Shown piece after piece: positions 41,947-49,620 of a stretch of 53,890 nucleotides of DNA. The stretch comes from Paenibacillus sp. A3 (GTDB lineage Bacteria > Bacillota > Bacilli > Paenibacillales > NBRC-103111), in NCBI RefSeq assembly GCF_001399685.1, contig NZ_JTHN01000031.1:1-53890 (forward strand), read 5' to 3'. Numbering within the stretch: position 1 is the stretch's first letter; each line of letters starts with the position of its first letter. The notes under the pieces are model-generated. The model was given only the letters and a program-made list of their open reading frames with translations. It made no database searches and had not been told where the DNA came from. Position numbers and translations under genes: made by a program.

Positions 41947-42367
41947 GTGGAAAATATTAAATGACATCGGCTGGGCAGATGCGATTATCTTCAGTACACC
42001 CACCCGGTTCGGCGCGGTCTCATCGCAATTGAAGTAATTTCTGGATACGTCAGGCTCGCTATGGGCGCAAGGGAAGCTGACCAATAAAGTCGTATCGGCC
42101 ATGACGAGCGCCAGTAATCCGCATGGAGGGCAGGAAGCGACGCTGTTGTCACTGTACACGAGCATGTATCATTGGGGGGCGATTATCGTAGCCCCGGGCT
42201 TCACCGATCCCTCGGTCATCGAAGCGGGAGGGAATCCGTATGGTGCAAGCATAACGGTAGATCAAAGCGGTAATTTCGAAGCCAAAGGATTGGAGGCGGT
42301 TAAACATCAAGCCAGACGGGTCGTAACGGTGGTATCTGCATTGAAGACAGGAATGAAAAGAGCATAA
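41947..42367 (+). pseudogene. WrbA/flavodoxin-like quinone reductase pseudogene
   Basis: Remains of a NAD(P)H:quinone oxidoreductase of the WrbA type. An intact ribosome site (CAGGAGG) and GTG 41947 lead into only five codons before a stop. In another frame the body follows from about 41963: GWADAIIFSTPTRFG (FMN loop), then an in-frame TAA at 42035-42037 where relatives have Gln (QLKQFLD), then VVSAMTSASNPHGGQEATLL, MYHWGAIIVAPG and GGNPYGAS. About 60 N-terminal residues are deleted and one codon became nonsense. The start lies 35 bases after the SnoaL-like gene, so the two were once co-transcribed. The fragment from ATG 42101 (88 residues) lacks the flavin site. Confidence 0.75.
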
Positions 42368-42409
42368 CGGTCACTTAGGGACCCTGACGTTTGTTGGAAG
42401 CATGGCATG

Positions 42410-42449
42410 TTGACTTTTACAACAAATGGTAGTAGTATTTTAAAATACT
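42410..42449 (+). promoter_or_regulatory. Promoter and palindromic operator of the TrmB-type regulator gene
   Basis: TTGACT (42410-42415), exactly 17 bases, TAGTAT (42433-42438). A perfect 16-bp palindrome AGTATTTTAAAATACT (42434-42449) covers the -10 and the transcription start. A near copy lies at 43292-43307 before the leucine operon, which suggests one regulator for both, probably the TrmB-type protein itself. Confidence 0.55.
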
Positions 42450-42479
42450 TATAAATTCATTCAGAAGGGAGGTAACCCA

Positions 42480-43259
42480 TTGATTGACGAGCTTCGCAAG
42501 ATCGGATTGTCGGATCTGGAGGCAAGATGTTACATGGTGCTTCATGAGGAGCCGAAAATATCCGGATATGAGGTAGCCAAAAAAGTTTCGGTTTCCCGCA
42601 CAAATGTATATGCTGCGCTTCGTTCATTGACTGACAAGGGCATGTGCCGGGTGATCGAAACCGAACCTGTTCTGTATGATGCCGTGCCTATTCAGCAGGT
42701 TGTTCGATTGCTGCATTCGGAATTTGAACAAACGACGAGATTGCTTCTGGAACAGTTGCACTCGCCCCCACGGACTTCGCCGTCCTTCTATAGCTGGCAA
42801 GGGGAAAAAGCAATTGAAACGGCGATTCGGCGTTTGATATCGAATGCGGACAAAAGCATTATCGTCGATATTTGGTCTGAAGATATTCACTGGGTGGAAG
42901 AACCGTTGATAGAAGCGGAGAAGCGCGGCCTCGCCGTCACGCTGATCTCAATCGGCGAATGCCATACGCGGCTGAAGAATGTTCTGGTACATAAAAGAAG
43001 CGACGATTGGAACAACGCGGTTGCCAGAAAATTCTCCATGCTTTGCGATTCCCGCTCGACCCTGCTTGGCAGTTTTGGGCAAGGGCTGAGACCTACGGTC
43101 CTGGAAACCGACCATCCCTCGCTTGTTGAATTGTTGCAAAATACGTTCTATCATGACGTCGTTATGGAACAGATTGAGCGGGATTTCAGCAAGGAGCTGA
43201 CGGAAAAGTACGGGGACCATTACGAACGCATTATTGACTCCTATCGGAAATACTTGTGA
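42480..43259 (+). CDS. TrmB family transcriptional regulator
   Basis: A 259-residue regulator. Residues about 1-75 are a TrmB-type winged helix (IGLSDLEARCYMVL, SGYEVAKKVSVSRTNVYAAL, LTDKGMCRVIE). A short coiled segment follows, then a C-terminal PLD-like effector domain (YSWQGEKAIETAIRRLISNA, IIVDIW) as in bacterial TrmB relatives. The start is TTG 42480 after GGGAGG. It lies 258 bases upstream of the branched-chain E1 alpha gene on the same strand and has its own promoter with a palindrome. Autoregulation and control of the downstream acid-degradation operon are inferred from the shared palindrome. The effector, perhaps an acyl-CoA or branched-chain acid, is unknown. Confidence 0.88.
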   Translation: MIDELRKIGLSDLEARCYMVLHEEPKISGYEVAKKVSVSRTNVYAALRSLTDKGMCRVIETEPVLYDAVPIQQVVRLLHSEFEQTTRLLLEQLHSPPRTSPSFYSWQGEKAIETAIRRLISNADKSIIVDIWSEDIHWVEEPLIEAEKRGLAVTLISIGECHTRLKNVLVHKRSDDWNNAVARKFSMLCDSRSTLLGSFGQGLRPTVLETDHPSLVELLQNTFYHDVVMEQIERDFSKELTEKYGDHYERIIDSYRKYL

Positions 43260-43291
43260 GAGTATTTCCTTTTTTTTGATTGAACATTAGT

Positions 43292-43307
43292 GGTATTTAT
43301 GAATACT
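43292..43307. promoter_or_regulatory. Second copy of the TrmB-gene palindrome
   Basis: GGTATTTATGAATACT differs from the palindrome in front of the trmB-type gene at three positions and keeps its symmetry (RGTATTT-NN-RAATACT). It lies about 210 bases before the leucine operon; a further half site AGTATTT is at 43261. Confidence 0.5.
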
Positions 43308-43322
43308 TCTTAATATGTAAGT

Positions 43323-43344
43323 TTACATAATAATTATTATGTAA
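43323..43344. promoter_or_regulatory. 22-bp perfect palindrome upstream of the leucine operon
   Basis: The left arm TTACATAATAA (43323-43333) is the exact complement of the right arm TTATTATGTAA (43334-43344), with no central spacer. The length and AT-rich make-up fit an operator for a dimeric TetR-, MarR- or GntR-type repressor. No such repressor is encoded in the window. Confidence 0.5.
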
Positions 43345-43412
43345 TCTAAAAAATGAATCTCAGACAAGACTTCGTGCAATAACATAGGGTGGGTAATGTG
43401 ACTATATTTTTT

Positions 43413-43441
43413 TTGCATAGTTTCTATGCACAATATATATT
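43413..43441 (+). promoter_or_regulatory. Candidate promoter of the leucine operon with overlapping inverted repeat
   Basis: TTGCAT (43413-43418), 17 bases, TATATT (43436-43441). The inverted repeat TGCATAG-TTT-CTATGCA (43414-43430) covers the -35 and spacer and could be another operator. The start codon is 76 bases after the -10. Confidence 0.4.
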
Positions 43442-43517
43442 TCACGCTTGGAATGATGATATGTAAACTAAAGCTTAACCGCAATATGCTGCGGCACCAT
43501 TGTCGGAGGGATACGAT

Positions 43518-44531
43518 ATGAATGAAACCGGAAACGGTCAAGTCAAGAACCGGCACCAAGCATTAGGGTTATCGGATCAACAGGTTCTTCAAATGTATCA
43601 GCATATGGTTTTGGCGCGAAAAGTAGATGAACGGATGTGGCTTCTGAATCGTGCGGGAAAGATCCCTTTTCTCGTTTCTTGCCAAGGCCATGAAGCGGCG
43701 CAGGTGGGAGCGGCTCATGCATTGGATCGAACGAAAGATTTTCTTTGTCCGTATTATCGGGACATGGGAATGGTCATTGTTTTCGGGATGACGGCAAAGG
43801 AATTGATGCTTTCCGCCTTTGCCAAGGCGGGAGATCCGAACAGCGGCGGACGCCAAATGCCAGGGCATTATGGGAGTAAACGACTAAATATTCTTTCGGG
43901 GTCCAGCGTCGTAACAAGTCAAGTGCCGCATGCTGTTGGAATCGCTTTATCTGGAAGAATTGAAGGGGAAAAACTTGTCGTGTTAACGGCCTTCGGGGAA
44001 GGGGCCAGCAATCAAGGGGAGTTTCACGAAGCGGCGAACTTTGCCGGGGTGCACAAGCTTCCTGTCATTTTCTTTTGCGAGAATAACAAGTATGCCATTT
44101 CTGTACCCTATTCCAAGCAGGCGGCTTGTGAAAGTATCGCGGATCGGGCAAAAGGTTACGGGTTTCCCGGCATCAGCGTGGATGGCAATGATCCCTTGGA
44201 AGTATATAAGGTCACGAAAGAGGCGGCCGATCGGGCAAAAAGAGGAGAAGGGCCGACGCTTATCGAGGTGGTCGTCTATCGTTTAGTTCCTCATTCAAGC
44301 GATGACGATGATCGAACCTACCGTTCCCGTGAAGAAGTGGAAGAAGCCAGGAAGAACGATCCGCTCGTATCCTTCGGCCATTATCTTAAAGATTTGGGGA
44401 TATTGGACGAACCTCAAGAGAAGGAAATCCATGACCGGATGCTCATGGAAGTCGATGAGGCCACGGAATATGCGGAGAATGCTCCGGATTCGGCTCCGGA
44501 AGACGCCCTTAAGCACGTTTATGCAGAATAG
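43518..44531 (+). CDS. bkdAA: Branched-chain 2-oxoacid dehydrogenase E1 component, alpha subunit
   Basis: A 337-residue thiamine-diphosphate enzyme subunit that decarboxylates 2-oxoacids derived from leucine, isoleucine and valine. The thiamine-diphosphate motif is GEGASNQGEF through FFCENN, with Glu in place of the usual Asp of GDG. RMPGH-like QMPGHYGSKRLNILSGSS and the phosphorylation-loop region PHSSDDDDRTYR are typical of the BCKDH/PDH E1 alpha group. ATG 43518, seven bases after GGAGGG, is preferred over TTG 43500. It opens a nine-gene operon. Pyruvate or acetoin dehydrogenase E1 is the alternative, but the downstream isovaleryl-CoA to acetoacetate enzymes make branched-chain substrates far more likely. 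Confidence 0.88.
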   Translation: MNETGNGQVKNRHQALGLSDQQVLQMYQHMVLARKVDERMWLLNRAGKIPFLVSCQGHEAAQVGAAHALDRTKDFLCPYYRDMGMVIVFGMTAKELMLSAFAKAGDPNSGGRQMPGHYGSKRLNILSGSSVVTSQVPHAVGIALSGRIEGEKLVVLTAFGEGASNQGEFHEAANFAGVHKLPVIFFCENNKYAISVPYSKQAACESIADRAKGYGFPGISVDGNDPLEVYKVTKEAADRAKRGEGPTLIEVVVYRLVPHSSDDDDRTYRSREEVEEARKNDPLVSFGHYLKDLGILDEPQEKEIHDRMLMEVDEATEYAENAPDSAPEDALKHVYAE

Positions 44532-44543
44532 GGGGAGTGAAAA

Positions 44544-45527
44544 ATGGCCGTGATTTCCTATGTTGATGCAGTGAGCCAAGCTCTTCGAGAGGAAATGCAG
44601 CGAGATCCGAGAGTATTCGTATTAGGAGAAGACGTCGGAGTACGCGGGGGCGTGTTTCGGGTTACCCAAGGCTTTTATGAGGAATTTGGGGAACAACGGG
44701 TGATCGATACGCCGCTATCGGAAGCGGCCATTGCAGGTGTATCGGTTGGGGCAGCCGCTTATGGATTGAGGCCTGTAGCCGAAATTCAGTTTGCCGAGTA
44801 TATCATGCCTGCCGTAAACCAAATTGTGAATGAAGCCGCCAAAATGAGATACCGCTCGAACGGAGATTGGAGCTGTCCCTTGGTCGTTCGCGCTCCTTAC
44901 GGAGGAGGAGTTCACGGCGCGCTCTATCATTCGCAAAGCGTCGAAGCCATGTTTTGCAACATTCCCGGTTTAAAAGTAGTTACGCCTTCCACGCCTTATG
45001 ATGCCAAAGGACTGTTAAAAGCAGCGATCCGCGATGAAGATCCCGTTCTTTTCTTTGAACATAAGCGATGCTATCGATCGATCAAAGGAGAAGTGCCGGA
45101 CTCGGATTACCTGGTTCCCATCGGGAAGTCAGATATTAAGCGGCAAGGAGAAGATCTCACGGTTATTTCTTACGGACTTACCTTGCATTTTGCGTTGGAA
45201 GCGGCAGATAAGCTTTCCCGGGAAGGATACAGCGCTCACATTCTGGATTTGCGTACCCTCTATCCTCTCGATAAGGAATCGATTGTAGAGGCTGCCCGTA
45301 AAACCGGTAAAGTGTTAATTATTCATGAAGACAACAAAGAGGGAGGCGTTGGGGCGGAAGTTGCAGCTGTGCTCGCAGAGGAATGCCTTTTTGAATTGGA
45401 TGCCCCGATCAAACGCCTGTGCGGTCCGGACGTCCCCGCTATGCCATATAGTAAGCCAATGGAGAAATTCTTCATGCTCAATCCGGATAAAGTATATCAG
45501 GCCATGAAAGCATTGGCCGAATTTTGA
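44544..45527 (+). CDS. bkdAB: Branched-chain 2-oxoacid dehydrogenase E1 component, beta subunit
   Basis: Partner of the alpha subunit, 327 residues, full length. The transketolase pyrimidine-binding region shows VFVLGEDVGVRGGVFRVTQG, RVIDTPLSEAAIAG and IQFAEYIMPAVNQI. The C-terminal part begins near DLTVISYG and contains LDLRTLYPLDKESI and VLIIHEDNKEGG. Together the subunits form the alpha2beta2 decarboxylase that loads the acyl group onto E2 lipoate. GGGGGAG precedes the ATG and the gap to the alpha gene is 12 bases. Nothing is missing or unusual. Confidence 0.9.
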   Translation: MAVISYVDAVSQALREEMQRDPRVFVLGEDVGVRGGVFRVTQGFYEEFGEQRVIDTPLSEAAIAGVSVGAAAYGLRPVAEIQFAEYIMPAVNQIVNEAAKMRYRSNGDWSCPLVVRAPYGGGVHGALYHSQSVEAMFCNIPGLKVVTPSTPYDAKGLLKAAIRDEDPVLFFEHKRCYRSIKGEVPDSDYLVPIGKSDIKRQGEDLTVISYGLTLHFALEAADKLSREGYSAHILDLRTLYPLDKESIVEAARKTGKVLIIHEDNKEGGVGAEVAAVLAEECLFELDAPIKRLCGPDVPAMPYSKPMEKFFMLNPDKVYQAMKALAEF

Positions 45528-45545
45528 TCCGATCGGGAGGAGAAT

Positions 45546-46838
45546 ATGGCCGAGAAAATCATTATGCCCCAGTTAGGGGAAAGTGTAACGGAAGGAACCA
45601 TCTCCAAGTGGCTCGTCAACATCGGGGATAAAATCAAAAAATACGATCCCGTATGCGAAGTGATTACAGATAAAGTGAACGCGGAGGTTCCTTCGACTTT
45701 CAGCGGTACGGTATCCGAAATTGTCGTTCAAGAAGGCGAAACGGTAGCCGTAGGAACTTTGATCTGCCGTATTGCGGTGGAAGAGCAAGCGATCACGCCG
45801 GTTGAATCCAAGACGTCAGCCGCCGCTCAAGATCAAGGAGCCGATGATGTGATCACGCAAGCAGCCATGAGCCCGCGCTATTCGCCGGCCGTGCTTAAAT
45901 TGGCGCAAGAAAATAACCTGGATCTTTCCCGTATGGAAGGATCAGGCGCTGCCGGACGCATCACCAGAAAAGACATCTTGGACATCTTACAAGGAAAGAG
46001 GCAGGCCGCAGCCGCTCCCGTTCCAAAAGCAGAACCTCCGTCTCCGTCTAAGCCGCCCCAACCGGTACAATCGGCCCGCGACATTCCGCAGCCGTCCGTT
46101 TCGGTTGAGGCCCTGTCTGCCGTCCATTCTCCGTTAAATCAAACCGACGAGACGATCCCGGTTACCGCCATCCGCAGAACGATTGCCGAACGAATGGTAA
46201 AGAGCAAGCAGGAGATCCCCCACGCCTGGCTTATGGTCGAATGCGATGTCACCAATCTGGTACGTTATCGGGACCGGATCAAAGAGGAGTTTAAGCAAAA
46301 AGAAGGAATCCATTTAACTTACTTGCCATTCTTTATCAAGTCGGTTGTAGGAGCCCTGAAGGAATTCCCCATCTTAAATGCGCAGTGGGCAGGCGATCAC
46401 ATGATCGTCAAAAAAGCAGTTCATCTCTCGATGGCCGTCGCCACCGATCAAGCGTTATTCGTACCGGTCATTAAGGACGCCGACCAAAAAAGCATTTTCG
46501 GTCTTGCCAAAGCCGTAGACGAATTGGTCAAGAAGGCAAGGGAGGGCAGGTTAGCGCTGGAGGATATTACCGGCGGAACGTTTACCGTTAATAACACTGG
46601 CTCTTTCGGCTCCGTTCTTTCAGCCCCAATCATCAATCCTCCACAAGTGGCCATCTTAAGTGTCGAAGCCATCGTAAAACGTCCGATCGTCATAAATAAC
46701 ATGATTGCCGTCCGCGATATGATGAACATTTGTCTTTCCTTGGATCACCGGGTGTTGGACGGTCTAGTGTGCGGCCGCTTTTTGAACAGAGTCAAGCAAA
46801 AGATTGAAGGCTACGGCATGGAAACCGGACTCTATTAA
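45546..46838 (+). CDS. bkdB: Branched-chain 2-oxoacid dehydrogenase E2 (dihydrolipoamide acyltransferase)
   Basis: A 430-residue acyltransferase with three domains. The lipoyl domain is residues 1-80, with the lipoylated Lys43 in TDKVNAEVPS. After a Pro/Ala-rich linker comes the peripheral subunit-binding domain (about 110-150, YSPAVLKLAQENNLDL and GAAGRITRKDIL), then a second Pro-rich linker and the catalytic domain (about 205-430) with LSLDHRVLDGLVCGRF, whose His and Asp catalyse acyl transfer to CoA. GGGAGGAG precedes the ATG. The E3 subunit (lipoamide dehydrogenase) is not in this operon and must come from elsewhere. The product is isovaleryl-CoA and related branched acyl-CoAs. Confidence 0.9.
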   Translation: MAEKIIMPQLGESVTEGTISKWLVNIGDKIKKYDPVCEVITDKVNAEVPSTFSGTVSEIVVQEGETVAVGTLICRIAVEEQAITPVESKTSAAAQDQGADDVITQAAMSPRYSPAVLKLAQENNLDLSRMEGSGAAGRITRKDILDILQGKRQAAAAPVPKAEPPSPSKPPQPVQSARDIPQPSVSVEALSAVHSPLNQTDETIPVTAIRRTIAERMVKSKQEIPHAWLMVECDVTNLVRYRDRIKEEFKQKEGIHLTYLPFFIKSVVGALKEFPILNAQWAGDHMIVKKAVHLSMAVATDQALFVPVIKDADQKSIFGLAKAVDELVKKAREGRLALEDITGGTFTVNNTGSFGSVLSAPIINPPQVAILSVEAIVKRPIVINNMIAVRDMMNICLSLDHRVLDGLVCGRFLNRVKQKIEGYGMETGLY

Positions 46839-46872
46839 CGTTTCACAATGTTTAAATTGGGGGCGATGAAAT

Positions 46873-48012
46873 ATGCATTTTGATTTCACCGAAGAACAAG
46901 CGTTGATTAAGAAGATGATGCGCGATTTTGCGGAAGGTGAGGTGGCTCCGGGCGCAGACGAACGGGATCGCACAAAGCAATTTCCGGAGGATGTTTTCGA
47001 TAAATTAACGAAGCTGGGAGTTATGGGTCTGCCTTTTCCCGAACAATATGGCGGCGGGGGAGCAGATACCATAAGCTTTGCTATCGCTGTAGAAGAATTA
47101 AGCCGGGTATGCGCATCCACAGGGATCACCTATTCGGCCCATATCTCGCTAGGCGGGGCGCCCATCCATTTATTCGGAACGGATGAGCAAAAGGAAAAAT
47201 ACTTACCCCCCCTTTGTACAGGAGAATACTTGGGTGCGTTCGGGCTGACGGAGCCGAATGCTGGTTCCGATGCAGGCGGAACCCAAACGACAGCGAAGCT
47301 GAATGGGGATCAGTGGATCATTTCCGGTTCCAAATGCTTTATTACCAATGCAAGCTATGCCAAAAACCTGGCGCTCACGGCCGTAACGGACCGATCCAAA
47401 GGGACGGATGGAATCAGTGCGTTTATCGTGCCTACCGATGCACCAGGCTTTACGGTCACCAGCAATTACGAAAAGATGGGGCTTCACGCTTCGAATACAA
47501 CGGAGTTGGTTTTGGACAATGTAGCCGTTAACAAAGAAAATCTCCTGGGGAAAGAAGGGAACGGATATAAGCAATTTTTAGCTACGCTTGACGGCGGGAG
47601 AATCGGGATCGGGGCCATGGCGGTCGGGATCGCCCAAGGGGCTTACGAAAAATCGCTCCAATATGCCAAAGTAAGAAAACAATTTGGCCGCAGCTTATCC
47701 GCCTTTCAAGCCATCCAATTTAAACTGGCCGACATGGCCATGACTATTGAAGTGGCACGCAACATGGTGTATAAAGCGGCATGGCTTAAGGATCAAGGAA
47801 GAGGATTCAAGAAGGAAGCGGCGATGGCCAAATTATTCGCTTCGGAAATGTGTATGAAGGTTTGCGATCAAGCCGTTCAAATCCATGGCGGGTATGGGTA
47901 TATGAAGGAATACCAGGTGGAGCGGTTTTTCAGGGACGCCAAGCTTTTGGAGATCGGGGAAGGAACTTCGGAAATCCAACGAATGGTGATTGCACGTCAG
48001 ATCGGCTGTTAA
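46873..48012 (+). CDS. Acyl-CoA dehydrogenase, probable isovaleryl-CoA dehydrogenase by context
   Basis: A 379-residue flavoenzyme with the standard layout: N-terminal helices, FAD-binding middle domain (GAFGLTEPNAGSDAGG, SKCFITNAS) and C-terminal helices with QIHGGYGYMKEYQVERFFRD. The catalytic base lies in GEGTSEIQ as Glu363, the position used by short- and medium-chain dehydrogenases; classical isovaleryl-CoA dehydrogenases have a small residue there and use a Glu elsewhere. Its place between E2 and methylcrotonyl-CoA carboxylase still points to isovaleryl-CoA or 2-methylacyl-CoA, as for yngJ-type genes of Bacillus. GGGGGCG precedes the ATG. Electrons would pass to an electron-transfer flavoprotein not encoded here. 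Confidence 0.88.
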   Translation: MHFDFTEEQALIKKMMRDFAEGEVAPGADERDRTKQFPEDVFDKLTKLGVMGLPFPEQYGGGGADTISFAIAVEELSRVCASTGITYSAHISLGGAPIHLFGTDEQKEKYLPPLCTGEYLGAFGLTEPNAGSDAGGTQTTAKLNGDQWIISGSKCFITNASYAKNLALTAVTDRSKGTDGISAFIVPTDAPGFTVTSNYEKMGLHASNTTELVLDNVAVNKENLLGKEGNGYKQFLATLDGGRIGIGAMAVGIAQGAYEKSLQYAKVRKQFGRSLSAFQAIQFKLADMAMTIEVARNMVYKAAWLKDQGRGFKKEAAMAKLFASEMCMKVCDQAVQIHGGYGYMKEYQVERFFRDAKLLEIGEGTSEIQRMVIARQIGC

Positions 48013-48026
48013 AGGGGATGGGTTCT

Positions 48027-49367
48027 ATGTTCAAAAAAATTCTAATCGCCAACCGGGGGGAAATTGCCTCCAGGGTGATCCGGACTTGCAAATCGCTGGG
48101 CATTGCCACCGTCTGCATCTACTCGGAAGCGGATAAGGAAGCCCCTCATGTCAAGATGGCGGATGAGGCCTACGGGGTGGGAGGTCCCAAAGTAGCGGAG
48201 AGCTACTTGAATATCGATAAAATTTTGGAAATCGCCCGTCTTTCCGAAGTGGACGCGATCCACCCCGGCTATGGCCTTCTCTCGGAAAATGCCGAATTTG
48301 CCCGACGCTGTGAGGAAGCCGGTATTGTATTCATCGGTCCGTCGGCGGATGTCATCTCCCGCATGGGCAGTAAAATTGAAGCCCGGAATATCATGGAAAA
48401 GGCAGGTGTGCCTGTCGTCCCCGGCATTTTCTATCCGTTAGCGGATGCGGATGAGGCAGCACGGGCAGCCAGCCGTATCGGCTATCCGGTCATGCTCAAG
48501 GCTTCGGCCGGCGGTGGCGGGATCGGCATGCAGATCGTTCACAGCGAAGCGGAAATTCACAAAGCGTTCGAAGGGAACCAGAAACGCGCCACCGATTTCT
48601 TCGGAGACGGGGCCATGTATATCGAGAAGGTTGTGGAAAATCCTCGGCACATCGAAATTCAGATTTTGGCCGATTCCCATGGGAATACCGTTTACTTATG
48701 GGAACGGGAATGTTCCATTCAGCGCCGCCATCAAAAAGTAGTGGAGGAAGCCCCTTCTACCTATTTGGATGAACTTACACGCAGCAAAATGGGAGAAGCG
48801 GCGGTAAGGGCGGCTCAATCCATCGGCTACCGGAATGCAGGAACCATCGAGTTTTTAGTTGACGCGAACAAAAATTTCTATTTCCTTGAAATGAATACTC
48901 GTCTACAGGTCGAGCATACGATTACAGAAGAGATTACCGGTTTGGACCTGGTTGCAGAGCAGCTGCGAATTGCGGCCGGACATTCCTTGAATTTTGGCCA
49001 ATCCGATGTGAAACGCGACGGTCACGCGATTGAAGTGCGGATTTATGCGGAAGATCCGAAGACGTTCTTCCCGTCTCCGGGAACGATTACGAAGTTTGCC
49101 ATACCCGAAGGACTGGGAATCCGTCATGAGCTCGCTGTACATGAGGGCTCCGTGATCACGCCTTTCTATGATCCGATGATTGCCAAGCTCGTGGTCCGTG
49201 GGAAGGATCGCGACGAGGCGATGGACCGGCTTCAAGAGGCGCTAGCCCATTATCAAGTTCAGGGGATCAAAACAAACATCCCAATGCTGCAAGAAGTCAT
49301 CGCGCATCCCGCATTCCGTTCAGGCGATACGACAACGGGTTTCGTTTCTAAGTATTTACGATCGTAA
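48027..49367 (+). CDS. Biotin carboxylase subunit of an acyl-CoA (methylcrotonyl-CoA) carboxylase
   Basis: A 446-residue AccC-type ATP-grasp enzyme that carboxylates biotin on a carrier protein. It shows KILIANRGEIASRVIRTC at the N-terminus, the ATP lid KASAGGGGIGMQIV, WERECSIQRRHQKVVEEAPS, and FYFLEMNTRLQVEHTITEEITG with metal- and biotin-binding residues. It ends after the biotin carboxylase C-domain and has no fused carrier, which is encoded by the next gene. The frame is open upstream inside the previous gene; ATG 48027, nine bases after AAAGGGG, is preferred over ATG 48018. Equivalent to yngH of Bacillus. A housekeeping acetyl-CoA carboxylase is less likely given the neighbours. Confidence 0.88.
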   Translation: MFKKILIANRGEIASRVIRTCKSLGIATVCIYSEADKEAPHVKMADEAYGVGGPKVAESYLNIDKILEIARLSEVDAIHPGYGLLSENAEFARRCEEAGIVFIGPSADVISRMGSKIEARNIMEKAGVPVVPGIFYPLADADEAARAASRIGYPVMLKASAGGGGIGMQIVHSEAEIHKAFEGNQKRATDFFGDGAMYIEKVVENPRHIEIQILADSHGNTVYLWERECSIQRRHQKVVEEAPSTYLDELTRSKMGEAAVRAAQSIGYRNAGTIEFLVDANKNFYFLEMNTRLQVEHTITEEITGLDLVAEQLRIAAGHSLNFGQSDVKRDGHAIEVRIYAEDPKTFFPSPGTITKFAIPEGLGIRHELAVHEGSVITPFYDPMIAKLVVRGKDRDEAMDRLQEALAHYQVQGIKTNIPMLQEVIAHPAFRSGDTTTGFVSKYLRS

Positions 49368-49384
49368 AACAGGAGGTTATTCAG

Positions 49385-49597
49385 GTGGGCAAAATCGTGG
49401 CGTTTATGGCGGGGAATGTGTATAAAATTCTCGTCAAGCCTGGAGATCAAGTCGAAGCGGGACAAGATGTGGCCATTTTGGAATCGATGAAAATGGAGAT
49501 TCCGGTCACGATCAGTTCCGGCGGGACGGTAAAAGAAGTAAAGGTGAGCGAAGGCGACTTTGTGGATGAAGGGGATCTATTGATCGAGCTGGATTAA
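49385..49597 (+). CDS. Biotin carboxyl carrier protein, single-domain
   Basis: A 70-residue stand-alone biotinyl domain. The biotin attachment motif is ESMKMEI with Lys36; the more common AMKM is SMKM here, as in yngHB-type carriers. The rest is the eight-strand barrel repeated around it (VYKILVKPGDQVEAGQ, VSEGDFVDEGDLLIEL). Start GTG 49385 follows CAGGAGG by eight bases; the protein has no N-terminal extension, unlike AccB. It carries CO2 from the biotin carboxylase encoded just upstream to the carboxyltransferase encoded three genes downstream. Confidence 0.9.
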   Translation: MGKIVAFMAGNVYKILVKPGDQVEAGQDVAILESMKMEIPVTISSGGTVKEVKVSEGDFVDEGDLLIELD

Positions 49598-49620
49598 AAC
49601 GTATGCTGGGGGTCGGGGAG

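Noticed and set aside
43518-46838. Pyruvate or acetoin dehydrogenase E1/E2
   Set aside because: Motifs alone would allow it, but the following genes all serve branched-chain acyl-CoA degradation, and no acetoin genes or E3 are present.
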